Origin: Cupriavidus pauculus
GTDB taxonomy: Bacteria > Pseudomonadota > Gammaproteobacteria > Burkholderiales > Burkholderiaceae
Length of the DNA stretch: 64,000 nucleotides
Direction of reading: 5' to 3'
NCBI RefSeq assembly: GCF_003854935.1
Contig: NZ_CP033969.1
Coordinates: forward strand, 1,922,001 to 1,986,000
Positions 23,007 to 31,670 of this stretch are shown here, in pieces (within the stretch, counting starts at the first letter, position 1; each line of letters opens with the position of its first letter). A program made the position numbers and the translations under genes. A model generated the notes under the pieces. That model was not told the origin of the DNA, did no database searches, and saw nothing but the letters and a program-made list of their open reading frames with translations.

Positions 23007-25022
23007 ATGATCGAACCTAATGCCTTCATCATCCCCAGCACCGTCGATAAAGATGGCGATCAGTACAGTACCGCGGTACTAACGCCTGAGGAGGATCAGC
23101 GCGAGAAAATCGTCCTGGCGAAGCCGTATGTGATTCCGATTCTCTTCATACCGGGAATCATGGGCACCAACTTGCGCAAGAAGGAAGGGAAATCAAGCGT
23201 CTGGAAACCCCCAAACGTCGATCTGCGTGGCGGGGCAGACTTGATCGTGCAACTGTTCAGCTATTTCTTCAAGAACACCGATGAGCGGGCCGATGATCTG
23301 GTGACTGAAACGGTTGAGATAGACCCCAGTGGGCCTATCGATGCGGGCGAAAGCGGCCTTCCGAAAAATGTGCTCGTAGCACGCGGTTGGGGCGCATTGA
23401 TGCGCTCCAGCTACCACCCATTCATGGGGCAGTTGCAGAAGCTGCTCAATGATTTGGCCCGGTACGATTTCGATCGTTGCGAAGCGGACCTCAAGGGTTG
23501 GGCGGCAGAATCCGGTCTGGATTCGCCAAACGATTGGGGCGCCAACGAAGGCGATGCGCTGACCCGAGAAGAGATTCTGCACGCGGCCAACTATCAATTC
23601 GATATATGGGCAGGCGGCTATAACTGGCTGCAGAGCAACAAGGATTCGGGCACTGCCATCAAAGACCTGATCGAGAACACGATTCTGCCCTACTACAACG
23701 AAGGCAAACGCGTGACCGTCAAGGACACCCCAGACGGTGAGGGAAGCGACCAATGCAGTATCCAGCGCAGAAAGCCGAACAGGCCGATGGCGGAAAAAGT
23801 CATTGTCGTCACCCATTCGATGGGCGGGTTGGTCAGTCGTGCGCTGACCGAGATACATCAATGCGACAAGGTTTTGGGCGTGTCGCATGGGGTGCAGCCA
23901 GCCGCGGGGGCGCCTGCTACATACAAGCGCATGCGTGCGGGATTCGAGGGCGCTGAGAAGCTGTTCCTGGGCCGCCACGCCGCCGACGTGGTGGCAATCC
24001 TCTCGCAAGCTCCCGGTGGGCTCGAACTGTTGCCAACGGCTGATTACAACGACGGCAAGCCTTGGCTTTATGTACGGGATAAAAAGGGAAATGAATTGAT
24101 GCCGCCTTTGCCGGCCAACGGAGATCCCTATTCGGAGATCTATTTGTCGTCGGCGTGGTACGGGCTTGTGCCCGAGCACAATTTGGCGTTGATGAATACG
24201 CCGAGCACGGCGCTGCAGAACCATGAAGTGCAAGAGGATGATTCCCCTCACCGGAGATTAAGGACGCTGATCACCAGCGTTAAGCTATTCCACAGTGAGA
24301 TTGAGAAAAAATATAAATCACCGACCTATGCCCACTATGGAGCGCAGGCTGGGCGTGACAAAAGCAAGGACGCTGGCGGGCTGTTCGGCACCGGACTGAT
24401 GGCTGCCACTGATCGCATGACATGGGGCGAAGTGTCATGGGAAAGCAACGAGATACTGGATCTCGATACGGTAGCAATGACTGTGTTGCAGGACGACGGA
24501 AAAGGGACCCTTAGAACGAGCAAAGGTACCGTCCTAAAAATAGCCGATCCTGATTGCCCCGGCGATGGCACTGTACCACTGTACTCGGGGGAGGCTCCTG
24601 GCAAAGCCGGGATTGCAATGAACTTTGCGCATGGACAGGGTAGTCCAGGGCAGAGCAATGAATACTTTTGCTATGACCATCAGGGAAGTTACGGTGACAA
24701 ACACAGGCGATCGCTTTTTGCAACCATGTATGCAGTGATCAAGATCGCTCAACAGGCCAATTGGCATAAGAAGGGGAACCAAGGAAAGAGGCATGGAGAA
24801 CGCGAGCAATCGGCCGGCACTTGGTGGACATTCCCGGGAACGCCAAGACGGTTGAAACCTATGCGTTCAACAAGAGAAAGATTAAGCCTTTGTTGGATAT
24901 CCATAGTCAGGAGGAGTACGAGAAATTTCTCGCTCAGAAAGAAATATCACTGCGTGAGGCAAAGAACAGAAAGTTCGGCACCTTGTTCCTTGAGAGCGTG
25001 CATCATTCGAACAAGGCTGTGA
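23007..25022 (+). CDS. T6SS lipase effector (Tle family, probably Tle4-like), C-terminus fused out of frame
   Basis: The frame encodes 671 residues. An alpha/beta-hydrolase opening (PILFIPGIMGTNLRKKEG, residues about 44-61) and the nucleophile motif VVTHSMGGLV (Ser near residue 271) identify a lipase. DPDCPGDGTVPLYSG holds the likely catalytic Asp, and a His-containing segment (CYDHQGSYGDKHRR) follows. Such enzymes degrade membrane phospholipids of rival cells. The Tle4 label is inferred from the neighbouring Tli4-like immunity genes. From about residue 592 (QQANW) onward, the frame reads through the first immunity copy in the wrong phase for about 80 residues, so the native C-terminus has probably been lost. 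Confidence 0.8.
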   Translation: MIEPNAFIIPSTVDKDGDQYSTAVLTPEEDQREKIVLAKPYVIPILFIPGIMGTNLRKKEGKSSVWKPPNVDLRGGADLIVQLFSYFFKNTDERADDLVTETVEIDPSGPIDAGESGLPKNVLVARGWGALMRSSYHPFMGQLQKLLNDLARYDFDRCEADLKGWAAESGLDSPNDWGANEGDALTREEILHAANYQFDIWAGGYNWLQSNKDSGTAIKDLIENTILPYYNEGKRVTVKDTPDGEGSDQCSIQRRKPNRPMAEKVIVVTHSMGGLVSRALTEIHQCDKVLGVSHGVQPAAGAPATYKRMRAGFEGAEKLFLGRHAADVVAILSQAPGGLELLPTADYNDGKPWLYVRDKKGNELMPPLPANGDPYSEIYLSSAWYGLVPEHNLALMNTPSTALQNHEVQEDDSPHRRLRTLITSVKLFHSEIEKKYKSPTYAHYGAQAGRDKSKDAGGLFGTGLMAATDRMTWGEVSWESNEILDLDTVAMTVLQDDGKGTLRTSKGTVLKIADPDCPGDGTVPLYSGEAPGKAGIAMNFAHGQGSPGQSNEYFCYDHQGSYGDKHRRSLFATMYAVIKIAQQANWHKKGNQGKRHGEREQSAGTWWTFPGTPRRLKPMRSTRERLSLCWISIVRRSTRNFSLRKKYHCVRQRTESSAPCSLRACIIRTRL

Positions 25023-25690
25023 CATTCATATCCTGGGATAACACTGATGTCGAGGAGAGGTACAAAGCTTTCGTATTTGATACTTATTTTTGTGCTGATA
25101 ACCGTTTCCTTGGCTACTCAGGGGAGATATCACAAGACCGCAAATCGGCAGCTTTGGTGACCATTGAGGAGCTGTCTGGGAAATGGCGCCAGATTTTGGA
25201 TGGGGAAGTGCCGGAAGGCATCGGTTTCGTAGTCGATGATGCGGTCCTCGCTGAAGATCGATTCAATTCGGAAAGTTGGCGTATGACCATCCAGTTGCAT
25301 GGCAAGCCAGATGTCTTTTTCGAGCTCACATCGTATGCGCGACGTCGCGTAGCGCCTGGATTGCGCGAACGTGCCGGTGGCATCGTAGCCGGCCTGCTTG
25401 GCACAGTGGCAGGATTTGCGCGCCTGCGCGACCGCGCGCGACCGGTTGGGCCGATCCAGGCCGACGAGATCTTGCTGGCAAGCACGCAGGATGGAAAGCG
25501 CGGCTATGGTTTCAAATGGGAAGCGCCCGGGAAGGAGTACTCGCTGGCAGAACCCAATCTCAACGCCTCGTTGAGGGTCGGAGAAAGTGCCTACGCCACC
25601 AACAGGGAATCCTTTGCCACCGACGAAGAAGCGTTGGAATTATGGGATGCGGTGATTGATTCCATTCGTCTACGTCCGGGTGCCGTATGA
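24821..25690 (+). pseudogene. Tli4-like immunity gene, copy 1, 5' end degraded
   Basis: The homologous frame encodes 289 residues from a GTG at 24821 (or TTG at 24818). It lacks the first 15 residues (MKRGWRTRAIGRHL) that the other copies start with. The DNA for those residues is present from 24794, but the start codon has mutated (AAGGAAAGAGGC where others have ATGAAACGAGG) and the phase is one base out. The body (NAKTVETYAFNKRKIKPLLD) belongs to the same N-terminal subgroup as copy 4. The C-terminal 150 residues are almost identical to the other copies. No ribosome site precedes the GTG, so expression is doubtful. Confidence 0.65.
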
Positions 25691-25793
25691 CGCCGTCGAC
25701 CATGCCGCCAACAATTCTCGGGCTGAATCTTTGGGTTTCGTGCACATGGGTGCGGAGGACTCAGCACGCAAGATGGCACGAGAAGGCGAGACC

Positions 25794-26702
25794 ATGAAAC
25801 GAGGATGGAGAACGCGAGCGATCGGCCGGCACTTGGTGGATATTCACGAGAACGCCAAGACGATCGAGAATTACTCCTTTAATGATGTAAAGATAAAAGT
25901 CTTAAAGGATATCCGCAGCCAAGCGGATTACGAGAATCTTATCATTCAGAAAGAGCGTTTGTTACGTGAAGCCCGGACGGCCATACACGACAGTCTGTTC
26001 ATTGAGCGGGTCTCGCATTCGAACGGTGGAGTAACGCTAATATCATGGCCGAACGTCGGTTCGGCGGCGCGATATCAACCTTACGTGTTCGATACCTATT
26101 TTCGTGCGGGCAACCGATTCCTTGGCTATTCGGGAAAAGTATCGAAGAGTCTTAGATCGTCAGCTTTGGCTCTTTGCGAAGAGCTTTCTCGTGAGTGGAA
26201 CCAGATTCCTTCAGGAATGGTTCCAGAGGGTGTCGGTTTTGTAGTCGATGACGTAATCCTCGTAGATAACGATTTCAATCCGGAAAGCTGGCGTATGGTC
26301 ATCCAACTGCATGGCAAGCCAGATGTCTCTTTCGAGCTCACATCGTATGCGCGACGTCGCGTAGGGCCTGGCTTGCGCGAACGTGCCGGTGGCATCGTAG
26401 CCGGCCTGCTTGGCACGGTGGCGGGATTTGCGCGTCTGCGCGACCGCGCGCGACCGGTTGGGCCCATCCAGGCCGACGAGATCCTGCTGGCAAGTACTCA
26501 GGACGGAAAGCGCGGCTATGGTTTCAAATGGGAAGCTCCGGGGAAGGAATACTCGCTGGCAGAGCCCAATCTTAACGCCTCGCTCAGAGTCGGAGAAAGT
26601 GCCTACGCCACCAACAGGGAATCCTTTGCCTCCGACGACGAAGCGTTGGAATTATGGGATGCGGTGATTGATTCCATTCGTCTACGTCCGGGTGCCGTAT
26701 GA
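25794..26702 (+). CDS. Tli4-like T6SS immunity protein, copy 2
   Basis: A 302-residue protein starting MKRGWRTRAIGRHLVDIHEN. The N-terminal half (to about residue 165) is specific to the subgroup shared with copy 6 (SHSNGGVTLISWP, then RYQPYVFDTYFRA). The C-terminal half contains GLRERAGGIVAGLLGTVAGF, then RPVGPIQADEILLAS, GYGFKWEAPGKEYSL and LWDAVIDSIRLRPGAV, which is the Tli4 C-terminal pattern. There is no signal peptide, which is unusual because Tle4-type lipases act in the periplasm. It probably binds and blocks a Tle4-like lipase. Confidence 0.8.
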   Translation: MKRGWRTRAIGRHLVDIHENAKTIENYSFNDVKIKVLKDIRSQADYENLIIQKERLLREARTAIHDSLFIERVSHSNGGVTLISWPNVGSAARYQPYVFDTYFRAGNRFLGYSGKVSKSLRSSALALCEELSREWNQIPSGMVPEGVGFVVDDVILVDNDFNPESWRMVIQLHGKPDVSFELTSYARRRVGPGLRERAGGIVAGLLGTVAGFARLRDRARPVGPIQADEILLASTQDGKRGYGFKWEAPGKEYSLAEPNLNASLRVGESAYATNRESFASDDEALELWDAVIDSIRLRPGAV

Positions 26703-26782
26703 GGTTCGCTTCTAATCGTCCTGAAGCCCCATCGCAAGTCGAGCATTGGGATACGCGGCAGCTTCATGGGTCTCATCAAGGA

Positions 26783-27682
26783 ATGAAGCGGGGATGGAAG
26801 ACGCGAGCAATCGGTCGGCATTTGGTGGATATCCCCGAGAGTGCTAAGACAATCGAGAGCTATACGTTCTATCAGGACAAGATCAAGCCGCTGTCCGAAA
26901 TCCGAAGACAAGAAGAGTACAAGCAGTTGCTTTCTGATCGGGAAAAGATACTGCGAGGGGCCAAACATGAACAATTCGGTAGCATGTTTGTGGAGCGAGT
27001 GGAGTATGCGAACGGCTCCGTTACGCTCATTTCATGGAATAAGCCGACCGGCGAAATCTTCTACGAATTTGAGACTTACTTTCGGGCCGGGAATCGCTAT
27101 CTGAGCTCCATCGGAGAAGTGTCGCGAAACTTCAAGGCTGAGGCGTTGCAGACTTACGCGGAGTTGGCTCGAGAATGGCGCCAAACTCCGAATGGGAGAA
27201 TACCGGAAGGCATCGGCTTCGTTGTCGATGACGCGATTCTTGCGGAGAAACGATTCAATTCAGAAAGCTGGCGTATGGTCATCCAACTGCATGGCAAGCC
27301 AGATGTTTCTTTCGAGCTCACATCGTATGCGCGACGTCGCGTAGCGCCTGGCTTGCGCGAACGTGCCGGTGGCATCGTAGCCGGCCTGCTTGGCACAGTG
27401 GCGGGATTTGCGCGCCTGCGCGACCGCGCGCGACCGGTTGGGCCGATCCAGGCCGACGAGATCCTGCTGGCAAGCACGCAGGATGGAAAGCGCGGCTATG
27501 GTTTCAAATGGGAAGCTCCCGGGAAGGAATACTCGCTGGCAGAACCCAATCTCAACGCCTCGTTGAGGGTCGGAGAAAGTGCCTACGCCACCAACAGGGA
27601 ATCCTTTGCCACCGACGAAGAAGCGCTGGAATTGTGGGATGCGGTGATTGATTCCATTCGTCTACGTCCGGGTGCCGTGTGA
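26783..27682 (+). CDS. Tli4-like T6SS immunity protein, copy 3
   Basis: A 299-residue protein starting MKRGWKTRAIGRHLVDIPES. An in-frame ATG at 26699 overlaps the previous stop (ATGA) and would add 28 residues, so coupled translation is possible. Its N-terminal half (FYQDKIKPLSEIRRQEEYKQ, then VEYANGSVTLISWNKPT) is the most divergent of the set, three residues shorter, and lacks the YKAFVFDTYF-type insert found elsewhere. The C-terminal half is nearly identical to copies 1, 2 and 5. It could have a different recognition specificity. Confidence 0.8.
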   Translation: MKRGWKTRAIGRHLVDIPESAKTIESYTFYQDKIKPLSEIRRQEEYKQLLSDREKILRGAKHEQFGSMFVERVEYANGSVTLISWNKPTGEIFYEFETYFRAGNRYLSSIGEVSRNFKAEALQTYAELAREWRQTPNGRIPEGIGFVVDDAILAEKRFNSESWRMVIQLHGKPDVSFELTSYARRRVAPGLRERAGGIVAGLLGTVAGFARLRDRARPVGPIQADEILLASTQDGKRGYGFKWEAPGKEYSLAEPNLNASLRVGESAYATNRESFATDEEALELWDAVIDSIRLRPGAV

Positions 27683-27786
27683 CGCCGTCGACCATGCCAC
27701 CAACACTCGTTGGATTGCCTCCCCGAATTTCGCGAAGATGGTTGCAGAGGTCCCAGCACGAGAAACGGGGACGAGAAGGGTAGATC

Positions 27787-28695
27787 ATGAAACGAGGGTG
27801 GAGAACGCGAGCGATTGGCCGGCACTTGGTGGATATTCCCGGAAACGCCAAGACGGTTGAGACTTATGTATTCAACGAGGTAAAGATCCAACCGTTGTTG
27901 GATATCCATAGTCAGCAGGAATACGAGAGATTTATCGCTCAGAAGGAGATGTCGCTGCGTGCGGCAAAGCATCAAGAATTTGGTGCTTTGTTTATCGAAC
28001 GCGTGCATCACTCGAACAAGGCTGTGACTTTCATATCCTGGGATAATTCTGACGCCGAGGAGAAGTACAAAGCTTTCGTGTTTGATACCTATTTTTGCGC
28101 TGATAACCGTTTCCTTGGTTACTCAGGGGAAGTAGCGCAAGAACTCAAATCGGCGGCTTTGGTTACCATTGAAGAGCTGTCTGGAAAATGGCACCAGCTC
28201 TCGGATGGGGAAATGCCGGAAGGCATTGGTTTCGTAGTCGATGATGCGATTCTCGCTGAAGAACGATTCAACGCGGAAAGTTGGCGTATGACTATCCAAC
28301 TGCATGGCAAGCCAGATGTGTCCTTCGAGCTCACATCGTTTGCGCAAGATCGGGTGGGGCCGGGCTTGCGCGAACGCGCCGGCGGCGTAGTTGCCGGCCT
28401 TCTTGGCGCGGTGGCGGGATTTGCGCGCCTGCGCGACCGCTCACGACCGGTCGGGCCAATCCAGGCCGACGAGATCCTGCTGGCAAGTAATCAGGACGGA
28501 AAACGCGGCTATGGTTTCAAATGGGAGGCGCCCGGCAAGGAGGAATCCCTGGCAGAACCCAATCTCAACGCCTCGCTGAGGGTCGGAGGAAGTGCCTACG
28601 CCACCAACAGGGAATCCTTTGCCTCCGACGATGAAGCGTTGGAATTATGGGATGCCGTGATTGATTCCATTCGTCTACGTCCGGGTGCCGTATGA
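27787..28695 (+). CDS. Tli4-like T6SS immunity protein, copy 4
   Basis: A 302-residue protein with an AAGGG ribosome site before its ATG. The N-terminal half is close to copy 1 (TYVFNEVKIQPLLDIHSQQE, then KAVTFISWDNSDAEEKYKAF), so it is probably the intact member of that subgroup and the best candidate for the adjacent effector. Its C-terminal half carries several differences from the consensus (FAQDRVGPGLRERAGGVVAG, SRPVGP, GSAYAT with GG before it), so it has been homogenised less than the others. Confidence 0.82.
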   Translation: MKRGWRTRAIGRHLVDIPGNAKTVETYVFNEVKIQPLLDIHSQQEYERFIAQKEMSLRAAKHQEFGALFIERVHHSNKAVTFISWDNSDAEEKYKAFVFDTYFCADNRFLGYSGEVAQELKSAALVTIEELSGKWHQLSDGEMPEGIGFVVDDAILAEERFNAESWRMTIQLHGKPDVSFELTSFAQDRVGPGLRERAGGVVAGLLGAVAGFARLRDRSRPVGPIQADEILLASNQDGKRGYGFKWEAPGKEESLAEPNLNASLRVGGSAYATNRESFASDDEALELWDAVIDSIRLRPGAV

Positions 28696-28798
28696 AGCGT
28701 CCGACCAAACCACCGATAGTCGTGGGATCGCCTCTCAGAATGCGGCCCACATGGTTGCAGCCGGGGCAACAGGGAAACTGGCACGAGAGGGCAAATCC

Positions 28799-29707
28799 AT
28801 GAAGCGGGGATGGAGGACGCGAGCGATTGGCCGGCACTTGGTGGACGTCCCCGGGGACGCCAAGACGGTTGAGACTTATGCCTTCAACAAGGTGAAGATC
28901 CAACCGTTGTTGGATATCCATGGTCAGGAAGACTACGAGAACCTTATCGCCCAGAAGGAAGTATCGCTGCGCAATTTAAAGACGAGGGAGCTAAATAGTT
29001 TATTCATTGAACGTGTGCAGCATGCTAACGACGCTGTCACACTGATATCTTGGGATAAAACGGATGCTGAGGAGCAGTATAAGTTTTTTGTGTTTGACAC
29101 GTATTTTCGCGCTAATAATCGATTTCTTAGTTGTTCCGGAGAGGTTTCGCAGGATAGAAAATCAACAGCTTTGGCCACACGTGAGGAACTGTCTCGCGAG
29201 TGGCAGCAGATACCAAATGGGACAATTCCCGGGGGTGTCGGCTACGTAGTCGATGACGCAATTCTAGTAGATAACGATTTCAATCCGGAAAGCTGGCGTA
29301 TGGTTATCCAGCTTCATGGCAAGCCTGATGTCTTCTTCGAGCTCACATCGTATGCGCGACGTCGCGTAGCGCCTGGCTTGCGGGAACGTGCTGGTGGCAT
29401 CGTAGCCGGCCTGCTTGGCATAGTGGCGGGATTTGCGCGCCTGCGCGATCGCGCACGACCGGTTGGGCCGATCCAGGCCGACGAGATCCTGCTGGCAAGC
29501 ACGCAGGAAGGAAAGCGCGGCTATGGTTTCAAATGGGAAGCGCCCGGGAAGGAGTACTCGCTGGCAGAACCCAATCTCAACGCCTCGTTGAGGGTCGGAG
29601 AAAGTGCCTACGCCACCAACAGGGAATCCTTTGCCACCGACGAAGAAGCGTTGGAATTATGGGATGCGGTGATTGATTCCATTCGTCTACGTCCGGGTGC
29701 CGTATGA
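28799..29707 (+). CDS. Tli4-like T6SS immunity protein, copy 5
   Basis: A 302-residue protein that looks like a mosaic. The first 60 residues resemble copies 1 and 4 (KVKIQPLLDIHGQEDYENLI). Residues 60-165 contain both copy-4-like (DKTDAEEQYKFFVFDTYF) and copy-6-like (YVVDDAILVDNDFNPESWRM) segments. The C-terminal half equals the consensus except for a GIVAGF variant. The gene is intact, and its spacer to copy 6 is nearly the same as the copy 1-2 spacer. Confidence 0.8.
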   Translation: MKRGWRTRAIGRHLVDVPGDAKTVETYAFNKVKIQPLLDIHGQEDYENLIAQKEVSLRNLKTRELNSLFIERVQHANDAVTLISWDKTDAEEQYKFFVFDTYFRANNRFLSCSGEVSQDRKSTALATREELSREWQQIPNGTIPGGVGYVVDDAILVDNDFNPESWRMVIQLHGKPDVFFELTSYARRRVAPGLRERAGGIVAGLLGIVAGFARLRDRARPVGPIQADEILLASTQEGKRGYGFKWEAPGKEYSLAEPNLNASLRVGESAYATNRESFATDEEALELWDAVIDSIRLRPGAV

Positions 29708-29810
29708 CGCCGTCGACCATGCCGCCAACAATTCTCGGGCTGAATCTTTGCGTTTCGTGCACATGGGTGCGAAGGACTCAGCACGCAAGATGGCACGAGA
29801 AGGCGAAGTC

Positions 29811-30718
29811 ATGAAACGAGGATGGAGAACGCGAGCGATCGGCCGGCACTTGGTGGACATCCCCGAGAACGCCAAGACGATCGAGACTTACTCCTTTAAC
29901 AAAGTCAAGGTCAGGCCGTTACTTGAGATCCGACATCAAGAGGAATACGAGGCCTTATTGCCGGGAGGGAGCAGTCGTTACGTGAAACGACGTCGACCAT
30001 ACACCACAGTCTATTTATCGAACGCGTATCGCATTCGAACGGTGGAGTGACGTTGATTTCCTGGCCGGAATCCGGCTCGGAGGAGCGGTATCAGCCTTAC
30101 GTTTTTGACACTTATTTTCGAGCAGATGCCCGATACCTTAGCTACTCTGGAAAAGTCTCGAAGAGTCGGAAGTCCACCGCTTTGGCTACGCGTGCGGAAA
30201 TGTCTCGTGGGTGGCTTAAAATTCCCAGCGGCGACATTCCAAAAGGTATCGGCTACGTAGTCGATGACGCAATTCTCGTAGATAACGATCTCAACCCCGA
30301 AAGCTGGCGTATGGTCATCCAGTTGCATGGCAAACCAGACGTTTTCTTCGAACTCACGTCGTATGTGCAGTATCGCGTGGGACCGGGCTTGCGCGAACGT
30401 GCCGGTGGCATCTTGGCCGGCCTGCTCGGCGTGGTGGCGGGATTTGCACGTCTGCGCGACCGCGCGCGACCGGTCGGGCCCATCCAGGCAGACGAGATTC
30501 TGCTGGCAAGCACGAAGGACGGGAAACGCGGCTACGGGTTCAAATGGGAGGCCCCAGGCAAAGAGGAGTCCCTGGCAGAACCCAATCTCAACGCCTCGCT
30601 CAGGGTTGGGGAAAGTGCTTACGCCACCAACAGGGAATCGTTCGCCACCGATGAAGAGGCGCTGGAATTGTGGGATGCCGTGATTGATTCGATTCGTCTA
30701 CGTCCAGGTGCCGTATGA
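29811..30718 (+). pseudogene. Tli4-like immunity gene, copy 6, frameshifted
   Basis: The 5' part reads MKRGWRTRAIGRHLVDIPEN to about residue 50, then runs into 28 foreign residues and a stop at 30050. The homologous frame resumes by about 29,975 (LRETTSTIHHSLFIERVSHS) and continues to 30718 with an intact C-terminal half. Alignment to copy 2 shows a single missing base in the stretch 29957-29976. A 223-residue C-terminal piece could still be made from a GTG at 30047, but a full protein requires correction of the shift. A sequencing error is an alternative explanation. Confidence 0.75.
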
Positions 30719-30790
30719 GGTTTGCCTCTCGCCGTCTGCCGCCGACTTGGGGTGTCGGCCAATACCATGGAATTCTCCGAGCAAAACGCC

Positions 30791-31081
30791 ATGACAACAC
30801 GCTATGACATTGTGAGAGGCGACCCGACGACTGCTGGTGGCAAGGTCGAAGGTGGCACGGCCGACGACATCGTCGGAAACCGGGAACAAGCCTACGAGGG
30901 TGATCCCGTCTGGTGCCCGGTCTGCAAGACCATGGGCGTCATTGTCTGCAGTGGCCCGAGACTGCCCACGACAGGCCCCGATGGCCGCGAGGCTGCCTTG
31001 AGCGACGATCTGTGCGTCTGCAAATGTCAGCCCAGCCCCCTCCTGATTCCCACGCAGTACACCTCCGGCATGGACATATAG
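30791..31081 (+). CDS. PAAR-domain T6SS spike-tip protein
   Basis: A 96-residue PAAR protein (MTTRYDIVRGDPTTAGGKVE, then GGTADDIVGN). The zinc-binding tip is provided by the cysteines in VWCPVCKTMGVIVCSGP and the end CVCKCQPSP. It caps the VgrG trimer. The start at 30791 gives the usual PAAR N-terminus; an ATG at 30767 would add eight residues. It is separated from vgrG by the effector and all immunity copies, an arrangement that keeps the whole delivery set together. Confidence 0.85.
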   Translation: MTTRYDIVRGDPTTAGGKVEGGTADDIVGNREQAYEGDPVWCPVCKTMGVIVCSGPRLPTTGPDGREAALSDDLCVCKCQPSPLLIPTQYTSGMDI

Positions 31082-31141
31082 CCGGCCGGGGAGACACCAT
31101 CACCGCTTCCTCCGCACGTCCCCCCCGGGCCATCCGCACCC

Positions 31142-31660
31142 TCAATACGGCGGATTCACGACCACGTACTGCGACCCCTGCGGCTGGTACCACGTTCCGC
31201 CGCATTGCTGGTACACCATGCCGCCGTAGTTGACCGGCATGCAGTTTGGCGGCACGGAGCGCACCATCGATCCGACCACGGCCGAGGTCACGGCGACGGT
31301 GGCGGTGACGGCTGCCGCCGTGGCTACCGGGTGATAGTCGTTGTCCCAGCCGCAGCAGCCGCCGTGATTGTCGACGTTGACGTTCACGTTGCGGTTCGAG
31401 TTGATGTTGACGTTGCGACTGGCGTTGACACTGTTGACGCTGTTGCTGCGGACGTTGTTGGTCCGCACGTCGGCGCGGCTGTTGTTGACCTGGCGCGCGC
31501 CGCCGCCGGCATGGGCGCCCACGTTGCCGCCGCCGCGTCCGCCTGCCATATGGCCGCCTCCGCCCCCCGGACGCGCTTCAGCGCTGGGCACCCACCCCGA
31601 CGCGGCCAGTACCAGGCCCGTCACGCCAACCATCCATAGCTTGCCGATTGCGTATGTCAT
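31142..31660 (-). CDS. Secreted Gly/Asn-rich protein
   Basis: A 172-residue protein with a signal peptide (LWMVGVTGLVLAASGWVPSA, then EARPGGGGG). A Gly-rich stretch is followed by a strongly Asn/Val/Arg-rich repeat section (NVNINSNRNVNVNVDNHGGC). A hydrophobic Ala/Thr/Val segment (ATAAAVTATVAVTSAVVGSM) and a Cys-containing C-terminus with QQCGGTWYQPQGSQYVVV come next. Similar proteins with this YxxCGxxWYxP ending are common in Burkholderiales and are envelope proteins of unknown role. A second small secreted peptide is encoded just upstream on the same strand. Confidence 0.7.
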   Translation of the reverse strand: MTYAIGKLWMVGVTGLVLAASGWVPSAEARPGGGGGHMAGGRGGGNVGAHAGGGARQVNNSRADVRTNNVRSNSVNSVNASRNVNINSNRNVNVNVDNHGGCCGWDNDYHPVATAAAVTATVAVTSAVVGSMVRSVPPNCMPVNYGGMVYQQCGGTWYQPQGSQYVVVNPPY

Positions 31661-31670
31661 CGCGGGCTCC

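Larger units (their letters stand above)
24794..30718 (+). repeat. Tandem array of six Tli4-like gene copies, about 1 kb each
   Basis: Six copies follow each other at start-to-start distances of about 989-1012 bases for the intact ones. Each unit is a 0.9-kb gene plus a spacer of 80-104 bases. The last 400 bases of every unit are nearly identical, while the first 400-500 bases differ. The spacers after copies 1 and 5 are almost the same sequence, which indicates that a segment containing a gene junction was duplicated within the array. Confidence 0.9.

Noticed and set aside
24794-30718. CRISPR-like or other short-repeat array
   Set aside because: The repeats are whole 1-kb genes with protein-coding differences, not short repeats with spacers.
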